The notes under the pieces are model-generated. The model ran no database searches. It saw only the letters and a program-made list of their open reading frames with translations, and was not told where the DNA came from. From Cacajao melanocephalus (lineage: Eukaryota > Chordata > Mammalia > Primates > Pitheciidae), in NCBI GenBank assembly GCA_963573385.1, contig CAUYLG010071273.1, positions 50,135-114,134 on the forward strand: DNA of 64,000 nucleotides, written 5' to 3'. How positions within the stretch are numbered: position 1 is the stretch's first letter; every line of letters begins with the position of its first letter. A program made the translations under genes and the position numbers. This document shows, piece by piece, positions 28,144-45,574 of the stretch.

Positions 28144-29810
28144 GATAGAAAGCATCTAGTAAAAACACTAATTTACACAGGACATGGTGACAATTTTAGC
28201 TGAACCATCTCATTGCCAACCAACCTTCATATCTATTATGATTGAAGCTTAGAAATGGTTTCTAAATTTCAACATTAGATAACCATTAAATCACTATTTA
28301 ATTATGTCATATTCTGGTTTTAGAAAATCACAGCTAAAGCTTTTGAGGGAAATGCCCAGCAAACTTACCAATATTTCATTAGTATTTATTCACATTTTCT
28401 TTTAGTCTTTAATTTAAACTCTCTGGAGAACAGAATTATATGTTATAAATTAAAGGCACAAGAAAACCACAAACCCCAAATTCAAATGAGGCATCACTGC
28501 ACTCTTGGCTGTGAGATAAGATGATGTCACTATACCTTTACAGCTAAAATTTGTATGTGACTAATACCCTATATCAACATGAAGACTGAAATGATCAGTT
28601 GTCCATCAAAATGGGCCTTTCTACCTCAGCAAAATGTATCCATTACAAACACTGAAAAACTGAATTCTCTCTGCCTGCAAGGTTTCGAGGACAGATGCCT
28701 TCAGTTCACTGTGTTACACTCCACATGCCTGTTCCTCTCAAAGGCATTCACTGAGAGAGTAACTACCTGACCTTAACTTTTAATTAGGTTATTAGATAAG
28801 CTGGAGTAATTAGACTGAGGCCCAGTCAGTGTATTTTATTGCCAGAACATCTATATTATTTATATGTCTGAAAAAAATGAGATCTAGTATTGTAGTTTTT
28901 AATGCCATATCTAACTAAGTTAAATCACAGAAAAACTTTAAAAAGAACTGATAAAACAACACTCTTTAGTGACATACTGTCAAGCATTGTAGGAAAACTG
29001 GACTAAGTTTTGATCTAAGAATAGTTAGCAATGTAACAGCAGCAGAAAAAAATCTAGAGTAATAATCTAATATTTATTTCAGTAGCTAATATATATTTAA
29101 CATCTTCAAAATTGACAAGCTGTAAGTTCTTGAGTTTTGTATAATCACTAATTAAAAATATACTCTACAAAAGTGATATCATCTATAATAAAGCCAAAGA
29201 CCTTATTCATTTTGTTAATCTGGAAAATAACTGATATCACTTAATGGAAAAACGCAATATGCATTATAAAAGGCAAATTTGGTCAAAAAATTTTGACTAG
29301 TTCTCATTTTATATCCCTCCTTAATTGTGGCTATTTCATTTCATGTGCCACCAAAAATATTGCCCAGTTTTCACATGCAAAACACTAAGCAACAAATCTT
29401 TTATTAACTATAGATAAGAGATCCTTACTACACAGCAGAATGAAGATTATTTATTCTTAATGTAACAAATTCCTTCCAGAATGAATTTCATGATTTGGAA
29501 AGTTGATTTTTTTAAAAAAATGCCATATTTAATTGATAATACATTTTTAAAGTTATTGGTTCAGGTATTAGATAATACTTTAACGTTCCCAAAGCAGAAA
29601 CACTGTTACCACCAAGTCATCGTTCGGTTCTCTGGACACTTACATAATTGACCAAAAGGGAATTTGAAAGAAATAATCAGAAGCCATCCTGTCCCTCATC
29701 TAAGGGAATGGTGCCATCTTGTGTCCACAAGCTTCCTAATATTCACTGGGCTCATTGCATTTTTTTTCTTTTCACATTTTAATTGATTCACATCATGGAA
29801 GAGTTTAAAT
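28144..29810. other. Intron 7, no recognised repeat
   Basis: About 1.7 kb of AT-rich sequence with no repeat, exon or RNA signal I recognise. Confidence 0.4.
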
Positions 29811-29819
29811 TTGACTTAC

Positions 29820-29912
29820 CTGTGCAGCAATTCCTATCCTACCTTCATTAAGACCCCCTATGGCATACTTATAGCCATGTCCAATTTGTCCCAAGACATT
29901 GGTTTCCGGAAC
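29820..29912 (-). CDS. ACADSB: ACADSB exon 7
   Basis: Thirty-one codons, residues 270-300, phase 0 at both ends. Acceptor TATTTTCAG, donor GTAAGT. It carries the segment Asn291-Glu-Gly-Arg294, which binds substrate in the family, and the Gly-Ile-Ala-Ala-Gln run that follows. The Gly-His-Gly-Tyr-Lys-Tyr motif is intact. Thr273, Val275 and Gly289 differ from remembered human Ala, Ile and Ser. Confidence 0.98.
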
Positions 29913-31253
<1,341 letters not shown>

Positions 31254-31490
31254 CTAGACAGAAGATTTAAAATGCTATTACCACTTGGATTTATAAAATG
31301 CCTTGTTTCTAAAGAGTTCAAGTAAAAAGAAAACTAAAAATGGACTTTAATAATAACTGCTAACAGACTCAGAGTTGCAACATGGGCATTATGAAACAAG
31401 AGTAATTAGAGGACATTAGATCCAAACTATAGAACCTTACCATTTCTTTCACTTTTTCAGAAACCATTATAAATATTAAAATTATTATTA

Positions 31491-31863
<373 letters not shown>

Positions 31864-32061
31864 TCAATTGTTACATTAGTGAAAATACTGTATTTACTGG
31901 TGAAAAAAATATATTTATTATTTTGCTATATGTCTATTTTCCAAAGGAAATGTCCATTTTCCAACTAAGAATAAAATATTCTTAAAAATAAACATACTAA
32001 ATAGATTCTGAAATTCTTCATTACTAAACATAAAATTGGAAATTCAACAAAAGTAAAGATT

Positions 32062-32375
32062 AGGACCGAGTGCAGTGGTTCATGCCTATGATCCCAGCAC
32101 CTTGGGAGGCTGACGTGGGCAGACCACCTAACATCAGGAGTTCTAGACCAGCCTGGCAAATGTGGTGAAACCCTGTCCCTACAAAAAAATGCAAAAATTA
32201 GCTGGGCATGGTGGTGCGCACCCGAAGTCTCAGCTACTTGGGAGGTTGAAGCAGGAGAATCGCTTGAACTCAGGAGGTGGAGGTTGCAGTGAGGTGAGAT
32301 CACACCACTGCACTCCGGCCTGGGAGACAGAGCGAGACTCCATATCAGAAAAAAAGAAAAAAAAGAAAAAAGAAA
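32062..32375 (+). mobile_element. Alu in intron 5 (antisense to gene)
   Basis: 'gaccgagtgcagtggttcat' to an interrupted A/G tail. AAAGATTA flanks both sides. Confidence 0.93.
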
Positions 32376-32430
32376 GATTAGCTTTCTATATAATACATTA
32401 GGAGATAAGTAATAATTGGTTGTCCACAAA

Positions 32431-32761
32431 CAGTCATACCTCCATCTCTGTGGGGGAGTAGTTCCAGGACCCAACCCCCAACCATGGATACCAAAATCTG
32501 ACAGTGCTCAAGTACCTTACATAAAATGATGTAATATTTGCATATAACCTATGCATATGCTCCTGTTGATGCTCAGTCATCTCTAGATTATTTGATACCT
32601 AATATAATACATACACATCACTTTATTCAGCTGGATTCAACATGGTACTAGGCACAAAGCAAATTAAAATTTTACTTTTTGGAACTTTGTAGAATTTTTT
32701 TTTCAACCAAATATTTCCAATCTGGAGTTGGTTGAATCCATGGGTATGGTGGGCCAACTCT
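32431..32761. mobile_element. MER2-type Tigger MITE
   Basis: 'gtgggggagtagttccagga', 'ataccaaaatctgacagtgc', 'atttgcatataacctatgca' and terminal 'tggtgggccaactc' match the MER2 layout. It lies about 200 bp from exon 5. Confidence 0.75.
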
Positions 32762-32958
32762 AATAATTGTGTCAACAATATTTATTTTTGGAGATTAATA
32801 CATAAAGTGAAAAAAATGCCACCTTAAATCTGACATTTTCAGTACTGAGAAGAGTACAGAATTTAAGATGAAGTCCTAAAAAGGAAACAGAAAGAGGAAA
32901 AGATAAGGAAAGAGAAAAGAAGTGGGGAAAAAGAAAGAAATTTCATTTTCAAACTTAC

Positions 32959-33129
32959 AGCGGTAAGGTCTACATTCGCCATCACCAGAAAGAGTCCTGC
33001 GTACTCAGCACTGCTGATCCACAACTTTGACCCATTGAGGACATAATAATTTCCCTTTTTATCAGCTCTGGTCTTCAAAGCAAATGAGTCACTACCTGCT
33101 CCAGCCTCTGAAAGGCAGAAACTTCCTAA
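32959..33129 (-). CDS. ACADSB: ACADSB exon 5
   Basis: Fifty-seven codons, residues 171-227. The acceptor is the weak CATATGTAG, followed four bases later by a second AG (TTAG). I chose the first because it keeps frame: Leu171-Gly-Ser-Phe-Cys. Donor GTAAGT. It contains acyl-CoA dehydrogenase signature 1, Cys175-Leu-Ser-Glu-Ala-Gly-Ala-Gly-Ser-Asp184, which binds FAD and substrate, and the Trp-Ile-Ser/Asn-type strand (Leu-Trp-Ile-Ser-Ser). Leu224 and Ala227 near the exon end differ from the Pro and Ile I recall in human. The open frame running past the donor is intronic and should be ignored. Confidence 0.98.
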
Positions 33130-33627
33130 CTACATATGGGAGAAAAAAATGTCCAAATTAATAACTGTATTCATACTCTGCATAACAAATACAGCAAAAT
33201 GGACATTTATAAATCAAATCTCTAGCTGCTTTTTTAAAAAGCCTATGTTTATGAAAATAGTAACGGTGTTTTGAAAATATTATTTTCCAAAAATATATGA
33301 GCACATACTAATTAAAATTGATTTTTAATAATTATAATAGAAAGACATCACAATGTAAATGAAACCATCAGCAAAGGTATTAGCAAATGTAATTGGAACA
33401 AAAAGAAATAATTTTATTATCTGATGATTATTTTCTAAATTTCCAAGTGGCAAATAAGAGGCAGAGTGTTTTTTCAGTAGCATTAATTTATTGAGCATTG
33501 CTTGAATTAACGATAACGCGTTGTAGTCTTGGATAGGAAAGTGAACATTGCAGCTACTGTTTTCCTGAAAATATTGTAAACTTACTAAAGATTAGATCCA
33601 TTAGATCAACAATTCATCTCAACTCAC

Positions 33628-33834
33628 TTTTTCTGTAGTGAGCTGAGGCAAATAGGTGGCCTTTTGTTCTTCTGTTCCAAATTTTCTAATCAGTGTGTTA
33701 ATTAGCATGTTCTGGATCTCACAAAGGATAGCCACAGATGCATCCACTTTGGCTAATTCCTCTATAGCGAGCACAGTGGAAAAAAATGAAGCTCCTGTAC
33801 CTCCATATTTCGGGTCAACGTCAATACCCATCAA
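33628..33834 (-). CDS. ACADSB: ACADSB exon 4
   Basis: Sixty-nine codons, residues 102-170, phase 0 at both ends. Acceptor CTTTTTCTTTAG, donor GTGAGT. It opens with Leu-Met-Gly-Ile-Asp and includes the Tyr-Gly-Gly-Thr-Gly-Ala-Ser loop, a family hallmark of the N-terminal helical domain, and the helix before Gln-Lys-Ala-Thr-Tyr-Leu-Pro. It is the most diverged exon: against remembered human sequence about eight of 69 residues differ (for example Asp for Glu and Lys for Glu before the Gly-Gly loop, Met for Thr, and Phe for His before Gly-Thr-Glu-Glu-Gln). None touches a known catalytic residue. Confidence 0.98.
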
Positions 33835-33923
33835 CTAAAGAAAAAGCAAGGCAACATAGATTAAGAAACCTATTTTTATACAGGGAAATTTCTTGCAAGA
33901 ACACGTTAAAAAATAAAATGTAA

Positions 33924-35984
<2,061 letters not shown>

Positions 35985-36187
35985 TAGGGTTTCTTCACAG
36001 TGGCATTTGGTTGGATAATTCTTTGTTGTGGCCCTTGTTCTGTGCACTGTGGGACGTTGAGCAGCGTCCCTTGTCTCTATCCTACTAGATGCCAGTAGCA
36101 TGCCTCAGCTGTGGCAGCCAAACACGTCTCTAGACAATGCCCAATGTCCCCTGGAGGGCAAAACTGCCCCCAGTTGAGAACAACTGG
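35985..36187 (-). mobile_element. MER5A hAT MITE, copy 1
   Basis: 'gttgtggcccttgttctgtg', 'ctagacaatgcccaatgtcc' and 'aaactgcccccagttgagaa' are MER5A in reverse. A second copy lies 1.1 kb away at 37105. Confidence 0.85.
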
Positions 36188-36461
36188 TCTAAAGATACAA
36201 ATAAGTCATCATCTTACTTCCAAACCTTTCCTTAACACGCACAGTACTTCTAATTTAAAATGTTATTTCCATTTTTAAAAACTTTTAAGTACATAAACAT
36301 TAAGTAGGATTTCAATCTAAAAAAGAACACAGATAATTTTGACTGGGAAATGAAGGGTTCATTATGTTATCATTACCATCCCTCAATTTTACAATATGCA
36401 TATATTTTAACACTAAGTTGTTTATATAAAAGCTTGAAACTGGAAGAATTATGAAATATAC

Positions 36462-36562
36462 CCCTTGTTGAAATAATCCTTGTATTACTGATTTCTCCAT
36501 TTTTGAATTTTCATCCATGTTTGAAACCAAAGGTGCAAATTGTTCTTGAGCAAATTTTTTAA
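36462..36562 (-). CDS. ACADSB: ACADSB exon 3
   Basis: Completes Val68 with two bases and encodes to Gly101. Acceptor TTCCTGCAG. The donor is GGG|GTATAT, a weak site. In human the same boundary is c.303, where splice-site mutations (c.303+1, c.303+3) are known causes of SBCAD deficiency. The exon encodes an N-terminal-domain helix (Lys-Lys-Phe-Ala-Gln-Glu-Gln) and the Asp-Glu-Asn-Ser-Lys-Met-Glu segment. Phe76 and Asn82 replace human Ile and Thr as I recall them. Confidence 0.97.
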
Positions 36563-36649
36563 CTGCAGGAAAAAAGAATTACTGATAAGTCTATGTTCAA
36601 GTGACAGCCACATTAATAAAGATGATAATAGCTCATGGTTTGCTGACAA

Positions 36650-37104
36650 CATTTTACATTTTAACTAATAAGTTAAATATACACAGGTACCCTTCTTATA
36701 CTTGTAAAATAGAATTTATGAAGTCTTCTTTTTAACATAGAAAGGTGTAGTTCCCATATCCCTTTGTAACTCGATGACGTTACAAAATAAATGATGTACG
36801 TAGATGGTGCAAAAACACAAACAATAAAGAAAGTGCAAAATGAAAACTGAAAGCCATGCTCTGCTCTACCCAAAGGTAACTAATTTTAAATTTATTATGA
36901 ATTCTTTCTGAAAACTTTTCTTTGAAAATCATCTGTACTTACCTGTACACACACACACACACACACACACATTTACACAAAGGAATCATAAGATGCATAT
37001 TCGTGTATACCTTGCTTCCCCCCATCTATATCTTGATGATCTTTCTATGTCACCCTATCCCACCTAACCTGGCCCTTTTAATAACTGCGTGGTCGTACGG
37101 AACA
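36650..37104. repeat. Old LINE 3' UTR fragment in intron 2
   Basis: 'acccaaaggtaactaatttt' and 'atgcatattcgtgtatacct' around a CA repeat resemble an old L1 3' region. Low certainty. Confidence 0.4.
36947..36970 (+). repeat. (CA)n microsatellite
   Basis: Twelve uninterrupted AC units. Confidence 0.98.
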
Positions 37105-37320
37105 GGGTTTCTCCACCCTGGCACTGTTGACATTTTGGAGCTGGTGAATCTTTGTTGTGGGACCGTCCTGTGCACCGCAGGATGTTGGGCAGCATCCCTG
37201 GCCACTACCCCTCTAGCTGCCAGGAGCATCCCCTACTTCTAAGTTGTGGCAATCAAAAATGTCTCTAAATATTGCTAAATGTTCCCTGGTGGCAAACTTG
37301 CCCCAGTGGAAAACCACTGT
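37105..37320 (-). mobile_element. MER5A hAT MITE, copy 2
   Basis: 'cagggtttctccaccctggc', 'tgaatctttgttgtgggacc' and 'gcaggatgttgggcagcatc'; both termini are near complete. Confidence 0.9.
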
Positions 37321-37529
37321 TTCATTTTTTAATGTTTTAAGACCTAGATGCATCTAGAATTCATTTTGATGAAAATACCTTCTTAAGTTTACTACCAACA
37401 TAATACCAAGTTGGTAGAGAAGGCAACAGGATCAAACTGACAGTTCAGTGCAGGCCGGCTTGCTTGCTTCGTTTCTGCGCAAGCGACTCCTTCTGTGTAG
37501 CATCTCTTCCTTCCCCTTGGCCAGCTGTT

Positions 37530-37840
37530 CCCCTTGCCCAGCTGGCCAACTGCACTTTGTCCTTTATGGTACAGCTCAAGCTCCACACTCTCTGGGAAGC
37601 CTTTCCTGACTGCTTCCTTAGCCCACTTCTGCCATGCCTAGCAAATTGTAGGTGCCCTCTGCTTTGCTCCCCAAACACTCCATGACATGTACTGTGTTAT
37701 TCTGAAACTATTTCCTTTATTTGACTGTCTTTGCCACTAGACTCTGAGTTCCTTAAAAGCAGTGATTGTTTTCTTGCCCATCTTTGGTCCTTCTGTGCTT
37801 AGGTTAGGGGGCACTAAAATAAATACGAGTGACAAAAGAC
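37530..37840 (+). repeat. L2 LINE 3' end
   Basis: 'gtacagctcaagctccacac', 'gggaagcctttcctgactgc' and 'agactctgagttccttaaaa' follow the L2 3' UTR. Confidence 0.75.
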
Positions 37841-37979
37841 AGAGAACAAGATACTCTAAGCAAATTCTTTGATTTATGTAAACTATTTGACCACTCACCC
37901 TGCTCTTCCTTACACATCCCAAACTCACTTCCCTGAGATCATACCTAAAAGGTGAGGGAGCAAAGGAAAAGAAATTTAC

Positions 37980-38292
<313 letters not shown>

Positions 38293-38299
38293 TTACTTA

Positions 38300-38910
38300 T
38301 TATGACAGACATAATTCTAAGACAGCACCAAGATTCCCAGCCGCTGGTGTATATATGTACTCTCTCAGTTATTCAGTCAAACATGAATCTAAGTGCTGCT
38401 GTGAAGGGATTTTACAGGTACAATTAGGCTCCCAAATCAGCCGACCTTAAAACAGGGAGATGACAGTTTGTGGGCAAGACCTAATCAGGTGAGCCCTTAA
38501 AAAACCATGGGGCTCTTTCTGGCGAAACAGGTTTTAAGAATGAGAGAGATTTGATGCTGGGAGGGAGAGCCACTGGTTTTGAAGATGGAGGGAGCCACAA
38601 GGCAAGGAATGCAGAGGCCTCCAGGAGTTGGGGACAACCTCTGGCTGACAGCCAGCCGGGCAGAAGGACCGCAGGCTTGCAACTGCGAGGAAACTGCATA
38701 CTGACACAACCATGGGAGCTTGGAAGGACCCTGAGCTCTGGATGAAAACTCAGCCCAACTGACACACTGATGTGGGCCTTCTGAGACCCTGAGCCTGGAC
38801 TTGCTCCAGCTGGACTTCTCACTTACAGAACTGTGAGCCACTACACGGGTGTTGTTTTAACCTGTTAAGTTTGTAGTGATGTAGTACCCGGCAATAGAAA
38901 ACAAATACAC
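38300..38910 (+). mobile_element. MLT1-class MaLR LTR, long form
   Basis: 'gacagacataattctaagac', 'ggcaagacctaatcaggtga', 'cttacagaactgtgagccac' and 'tgttttaacctgttaagttt' are in MLT1 order. The open frames across it (38481-38841) are incidental. Confidence 0.8.
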
Positions 38911-39429
38911 CTAGCATCCATATTCTCCAAGAACAATATTCTGATGTTCTGCTACAGATTTTAAAATATATCATGATTTTACACCTACATCTATTCCTCT
39001 AAATAAATGAATACAAACTGCTTTAAGGTTTAGTGGCATATAACTTCCGCTTCTTCATTCAGGCTCCCTGTTTCAAGCACAGGCATAGATAAAGGTAAAA
39101 TTTAAATTCCACAGAAAATATGAAAACCCACTATCTAAAGAAAAGTGGAATAGATATGTACTTCTAACTCTGCAAGGCTATATAAGAAACTGGTAACAAG
39201 GTGGCAAGAACTGGGGAACTACAGAACAGGGTGGGAGAGTCTTCACCTTTAACCATAAAGGCTTTTATTCTGTTGTTTTAATCTTGGATATGCATTGCTT
39301 TTCTTCAAAAACAATTTATGTCAAAAAAACTATATTCACAAATTTAGATGAACATATCTTTCAAACAAGTCATATGTGACTTCATATTGTAGATCCAATT
39401 CATGACCAGAGGAATAATAAGGTGACGTT

Positions 39430-39562
39430 TTTCCAGCTATTCAGGAGGCTGAAGCAGGAGGATAGCTTGAGCCCAGAGGTGAGGCTACAGTGAGCCATGA
39501 TTGTGCCACTATGCTCCAGCCTAGCTGACAGAGTGAGACCTTGTTTCGGGAAAAAAAGGTGA
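39430..39562 (+). mobile_element. Alu right-arm fragment
   Basis: 'ccagctattcaggaggctga' to 'gaccttgtttcgggaaaaaa'. It ends 20 bp from the exon 2 donor region. Confidence 0.85.
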
Positions 39563-39581
39563 AGCTGATAAATTTACTTAC

Positions 39582-39741
39582 CCGAACTCTTTATCATTAT
39601 TTCCTCATCTGTAAATGTTTGCAGTGGAACAAAGGGCACTCCATTATTTGCTATATTGAGTAGACCTTCTGACTGGGAAGATTTTGGGACATGAGGAGGA
39701 ATCTTCCAAGAAGACAAGCAAGTTGGGAAATTTCTTCTTAG
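39582..39741 (-). CDS. ACADSB: ACADSB exon 2
   Basis: Encodes residues 15-67 plus one base of Val68. Acceptor CCTACAG, donor GTAAGT. It starts Leu-Arg-Arg-Asn-Phe, the basic second half of the mitochondrial presequence. Cleavage in human follows residue 33, which would leave a mature N-terminus at Lys34-Ser-Ser. The rest leads into the first helix of the dehydrogenase fold (Thr-Phe-Thr-Asp-Glu-Glu). The 42-bp coding part of exon 1 with the start codon is not in the window. A conventional polypyrimidine tract is poor here: the sequence before the acceptor is 'ggggctattcctacag'. Confidence 0.97.
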
Positions 39742-40269
39742 CTGTAGGAATAGCCCCCATTAATAGGGGGAACATAGACACACACCAAAGACAGGTACTT
39801 GAATGTCATTTTCTTTGAGAATAACTTTATAATGTTATTTTGAGAATAACCAATTTATAACCCATTCCTATATTTCATGTCACCAAAATAAGGAAACTTA
39901 ACCTAGTGCATTTTAAAGTTCAGTCTTTTAAACACAACACAAACTAGTTTGTTAACATGATGTAATACCTTCTTTATCCAGCAATGAGCTGCTTTAAATA
40001 AATGAATTTCCCAGATAATTAACTTTTACCAATCAAGGAGACAGAACCTTCTCGACAGAATACATCCTCCAATGTATTTCACATTTCACTGACATTTTAC
40101 ATAGGGAAACTGGAACTGTAACGCCACTGATGTCTAAGACTGACCATTGTCAAGACCGTTCTCTTGTGAGGGCACAGAGCTACCTGCCCTGCCCTGAGCG
40201 GGCCCAGGCAGCTGGGCTTTTGTAATTTCCAAGGCTAATTTTTTTTTCCCAGCATCTTGCAGGCAGCAT

Positions 40270-40520
40270 AAAGGTTAAGAAAAATAGGCTCTGAAGTCTG
40301 AAAGAACTAGTTTCAAATCCTAGCTTCTGATATTTAAATTACGTGATCTTGGGCAAGTGATTTTTAACTTCTCAGTTAAAACCTCTCAGAGTCTCAGTTT
40401 CCTTACCTGTAAAATGCAGGTACCAACCTCTTGGAGTTTTGTGAGGATTAGTAAGACCATCCATAAAAGGGCTTAGCATATAGTAAGAGCTCAATACACT
40501 GTAATGACTATTTCTACCAC
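40270..40520 (+). repeat. MIR SINE
   Basis: 'gatcttgggcaagtgatttt', 'tcagtttccttacctgtaaa' and 'ttttgtgaggattagtaaga' are the MIR core. Confidence 0.85.
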
Positions 40521-41062
40521 AACTGCTAAGAACTCAGAAGTGGAGGTGGTCATCATAGAAAAAGCAGTAGTAACAATCTAGTTAAACTGCCAGCCATCAT
40601 TGATTGCCATGAATGTGCCCTTCTGCTGCAGTGTCTCAAATCCTTTAACAAATGCAGTAACATACTGAAATATGTTTTCTCAATAGTTTTGATTACACAC
40701 TGAAAAGCTGAGAAAAGGAGAAATTGTGAACAAGGGTCACTATGTTTGAAACCATTGTCAACCTTTGCTGCATATTGGCTGATCTTTGCAACTATGTGCC
40801 TGGGAGCAGATATACTCTGCTCCGGATTCACCTGGAAAGAAGAAACACTGGCCAGTGAGAATAAAAGTGGTATGTGTCTCAGTTTTCCTAGCTAATTTTT
40901 CTGTTTTCAGAAGTAGGAGTTGGTTTAGGGCAAAGTTGCATGTAACATTTTTTCTCATTAAAGACAAGTTGGGACAGGGAAACTTTGGGCTATAAAGGAG
41001 GAAAAAGAGGACATAAGGTATTTTCTTCTTGATGAGATGGACAGGAAGAACTAAAAAGAAGG

Positions 41063-43227
<2,165 letters not shown>

Positions 43228-43530
43228 TTTTTTTCTTTTTTTTTTGAGACAGAGTCTCACTCTGTCACCCAAGCTGGAGTGCAATGGTATGATCTTGGCT
43301 CACTGCAACTTGGCCTTCCAGGTTCAAGTGATTCTCACGCCTCAGCCTCCTAAGTAGCTAGGATTACAGGTGTGCACCACCATACCCAGCTATTTTTTTC
43401 TATTTTTAGTAGAGATGGAGTTTCACTGTGTTGGCCAAGGTGGTCTCGAACTTCTGGCCTCAAGTGATCTGCCCGCCTTAGCCTCCCAAAGTGCTAGGAT
43501 TACTGGCATGAGCCACCGCACCCAGCTAGA
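43228..43530 (-). mobile_element. Alu
   Basis: T run, 'gagacagagtctcactctgt' to 'gagccaccgcacccagct'. Confidence 0.95.
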
Positions 43531-43620
43531 AAAGAGAAATTCTTATACTCTGTGGGTTGAGTATATAAATCACTGTTGCAATCACTTTGGACAATTAAGT
43601 GATAGTAAACATAAGGATAG

Positions 43621-43958
43621 ATGCTGTGGTTTGCATGTGTCCCCTCTAAAATTCAGATGTTGAAATTTAATGTCCTAATATTGAGAGGTGAGGCCTTTAA
43701 GAGGTGAGTAGGTTATACGAGCTCCTCCTTGGGAATGAGACTAAGGCCCTTATAAAAGAGGCTTCACACAGCACTGGACCAGGCCCTTCCGTTCTGCCAA
43801 GGAGGATGTATGAAGAAAGCCTTCCCCAGACAACTGAACCTGCCTGTGTCTGGATCTTGGAATTCCCATCCTCCAGAACTTTGAGAAATAAATTTCTTTT
43901 CTTTATAAGTACCCAATCTATGGTATTCTGTTACAGCAGCACAAAGTGAACTAAAACA
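43621..43958 (+). mobile_element. MLT1/MST-class MaLR LTR inside L1M
   Basis: 'atgctgtggtttgcatgtgt', 'gaggtgaggcctttaagagg', 'tcctccagaactttgagaaa' and 'ttctgttacagcagcacaaa' give a complete solo LTR. Confidence 0.85.
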
Positions 43959-44388
43959 ACATATGTATACTAAGGCCCAGAAATTTTACTTCAGTTCACA
44001 TACACAAATAGGCATATGCAAAAGATGCAGTGATTTCTATAAAGGCCCAAAACTAAAAATCCAATTATCTGTCAACAAAGCAATACATAAATTGTAGTAT
44101 ACTGACACAACAGAATATCTTATAGCAGTTAAAGGGAACTAGGGAGCTATGTGGATCAACATGGACAAATCTTGAAAATATAGTATAGAGTTAAAGATGC
44201 AATTTGCTAGAGGATTTGTTCAGGATGACAGCGTTTAAGTACACTTTAAAACACCACATGATAGTATATATTCTTATGAGTACACAAAGATATAGTAAAT
44301 GTTTAAAAACACAAACAGGAAGCATACAGATGGTGGTTACACCTGAAGAGAGGGTGGAAGTATGGGTTTTGTGTTAGCATTATTTTAT

Positions 44389-44700
44389 TTCTTTTTTTTT
44401 CTCTGTCTCTCTTTTTTTGAGACAGAATCTTGCTCTATCACCCAGGCTGTAGTGCAGTGGTGTGCTTTCAGCTCACTGCAAACTCCACCTCCTGGGTTTA
44501 AGTGATTCTCGTGCCCCAGCCTCCAAGTAGCTGTGACTACAGGCATGTGCCTCCATGCCCGGCTAATTTTTGTATTTTTAGTAGAAATGGGGTTTTATCA
44601 TGTTAGCTAGGCTGGTCTCAAACTCCTGGGCTCAAGCAGTCTACTCACCTTAGCTTCCCAAAGCGATGGGATTACAGGCCTGAGTCACCATGCCTGGGCT
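44389..44700 (-). mobile_element. Alu inside L1M
   Basis: 'gagacagaatcttgctctat' to 'gagtcaccatgcctgggc'. Confidence 0.95.
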
Positions 44701-44889
44701 GTTTTATTTCTTTAAAAACATCTGTAGTATTGCTTCACTTGACTAACCTTTAAAACAAATCTGTAGCAAAGGTGGATTGTATGTATATGAGTACCAGTTA
44801 TATTAGGTTTTGCACTTTTCTGTAAATTAGAAATATTCAACAAGAAAAAACTTTAAGAAATTTTACATAGTTTTTTTATTTCTCTTTTA

Positions 44890-45011
44890 GAAAGAGAGAT
44901 GGGGTCTTGCTATATTGCCCAGGCTGGCCTTGAACTCCTGGCCTCAAGTGATCCTCCAGGCTCAGTCTTCCAAAGTGCTGATATTACAGATGTGAGCCAT
45001 TATGCCCAGCA
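44890..45011 (-). mobile_element. Alu monomer
   Basis: A single arm, 'gatggggtcttgctatattg' to 'gagccattatgcccagc', of old FLAM-like type. Confidence 0.75.
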
Positions 45012-45077
45012 AAAATGTTAAGACTTAAAAGTATGTACAATTGCCTGAACCATGTATGCTTTGGCATTTCATTTTTA

Positions 45078-45370
45078 TTTTATTTTTTTGAGATAGGGTC
45101 TTGCTCTGTCACCCAGGATGGAGTGTAGTAGCATCACCACGGCTCACTGAGGCCTCTACCTCCTAGACTCAAGTGATCCTCCCACTTTAGCCTTCTGACT
45201 AGCTATGACTTCAGGTGTGTGCCACCATGCCCAGCTAATTTATTAACTTTTTGTAGAGTCAGTGTCTTGCTATGTTACCCAGGCCAGTTTCAAACTCTTG
45301 GCCTCAAGTGATCCTTCTGCCTTGGTCTCCCAAAGTGCTGGGATTATAGGCCAGCTACCATACCCAGCCT
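45078..45370 (-). mobile_element. Alu, diverged
   Basis: 'gagatagggtcttgctctgt' to 'accatacccagcc'. The number of changes suggests an older (J-type) copy. Confidence 0.9.
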
Positions 45371-45574
45371 GTTTTCAAAGGGATTCAAAGTAGGCTTGCT
45401 TTTAAAAGCTAGAAGTAGGTTTTAGATAATGTGCTCAGTATGACACAGAAAAATTTTAAGGATAAGATCCTAACTGCTGAATGTTGTTACAATAATTAAA
45501 CTAGTTTATTATGGTAACTTTTACCAACTAATCTATTAGTGTCTGAGAAAGAGTGTCCCTGAGATTTAAATCAG

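Larger units (their letters stand above)
43540..44870 (+). mobile_element. L1M 3' end, broken by MLT1 and Alu
   Basis: The L1 text begins 'gggttgagtatataaatcac'. It is cut at 43620 by an MLT1 LTR, resumes 'aaggcccagaaattttactt', continues 'gtggatcaacatggacaaat', and after an Alu ends 'aaattagaaatattcaacaa'. Confidence 0.7.

Noticed and set aside
38481..38841. Two long minus-strand open frames of 113-114 codons
   Set aside because: They overlap in different frames and lie wholly within an MLT1-type LTR.
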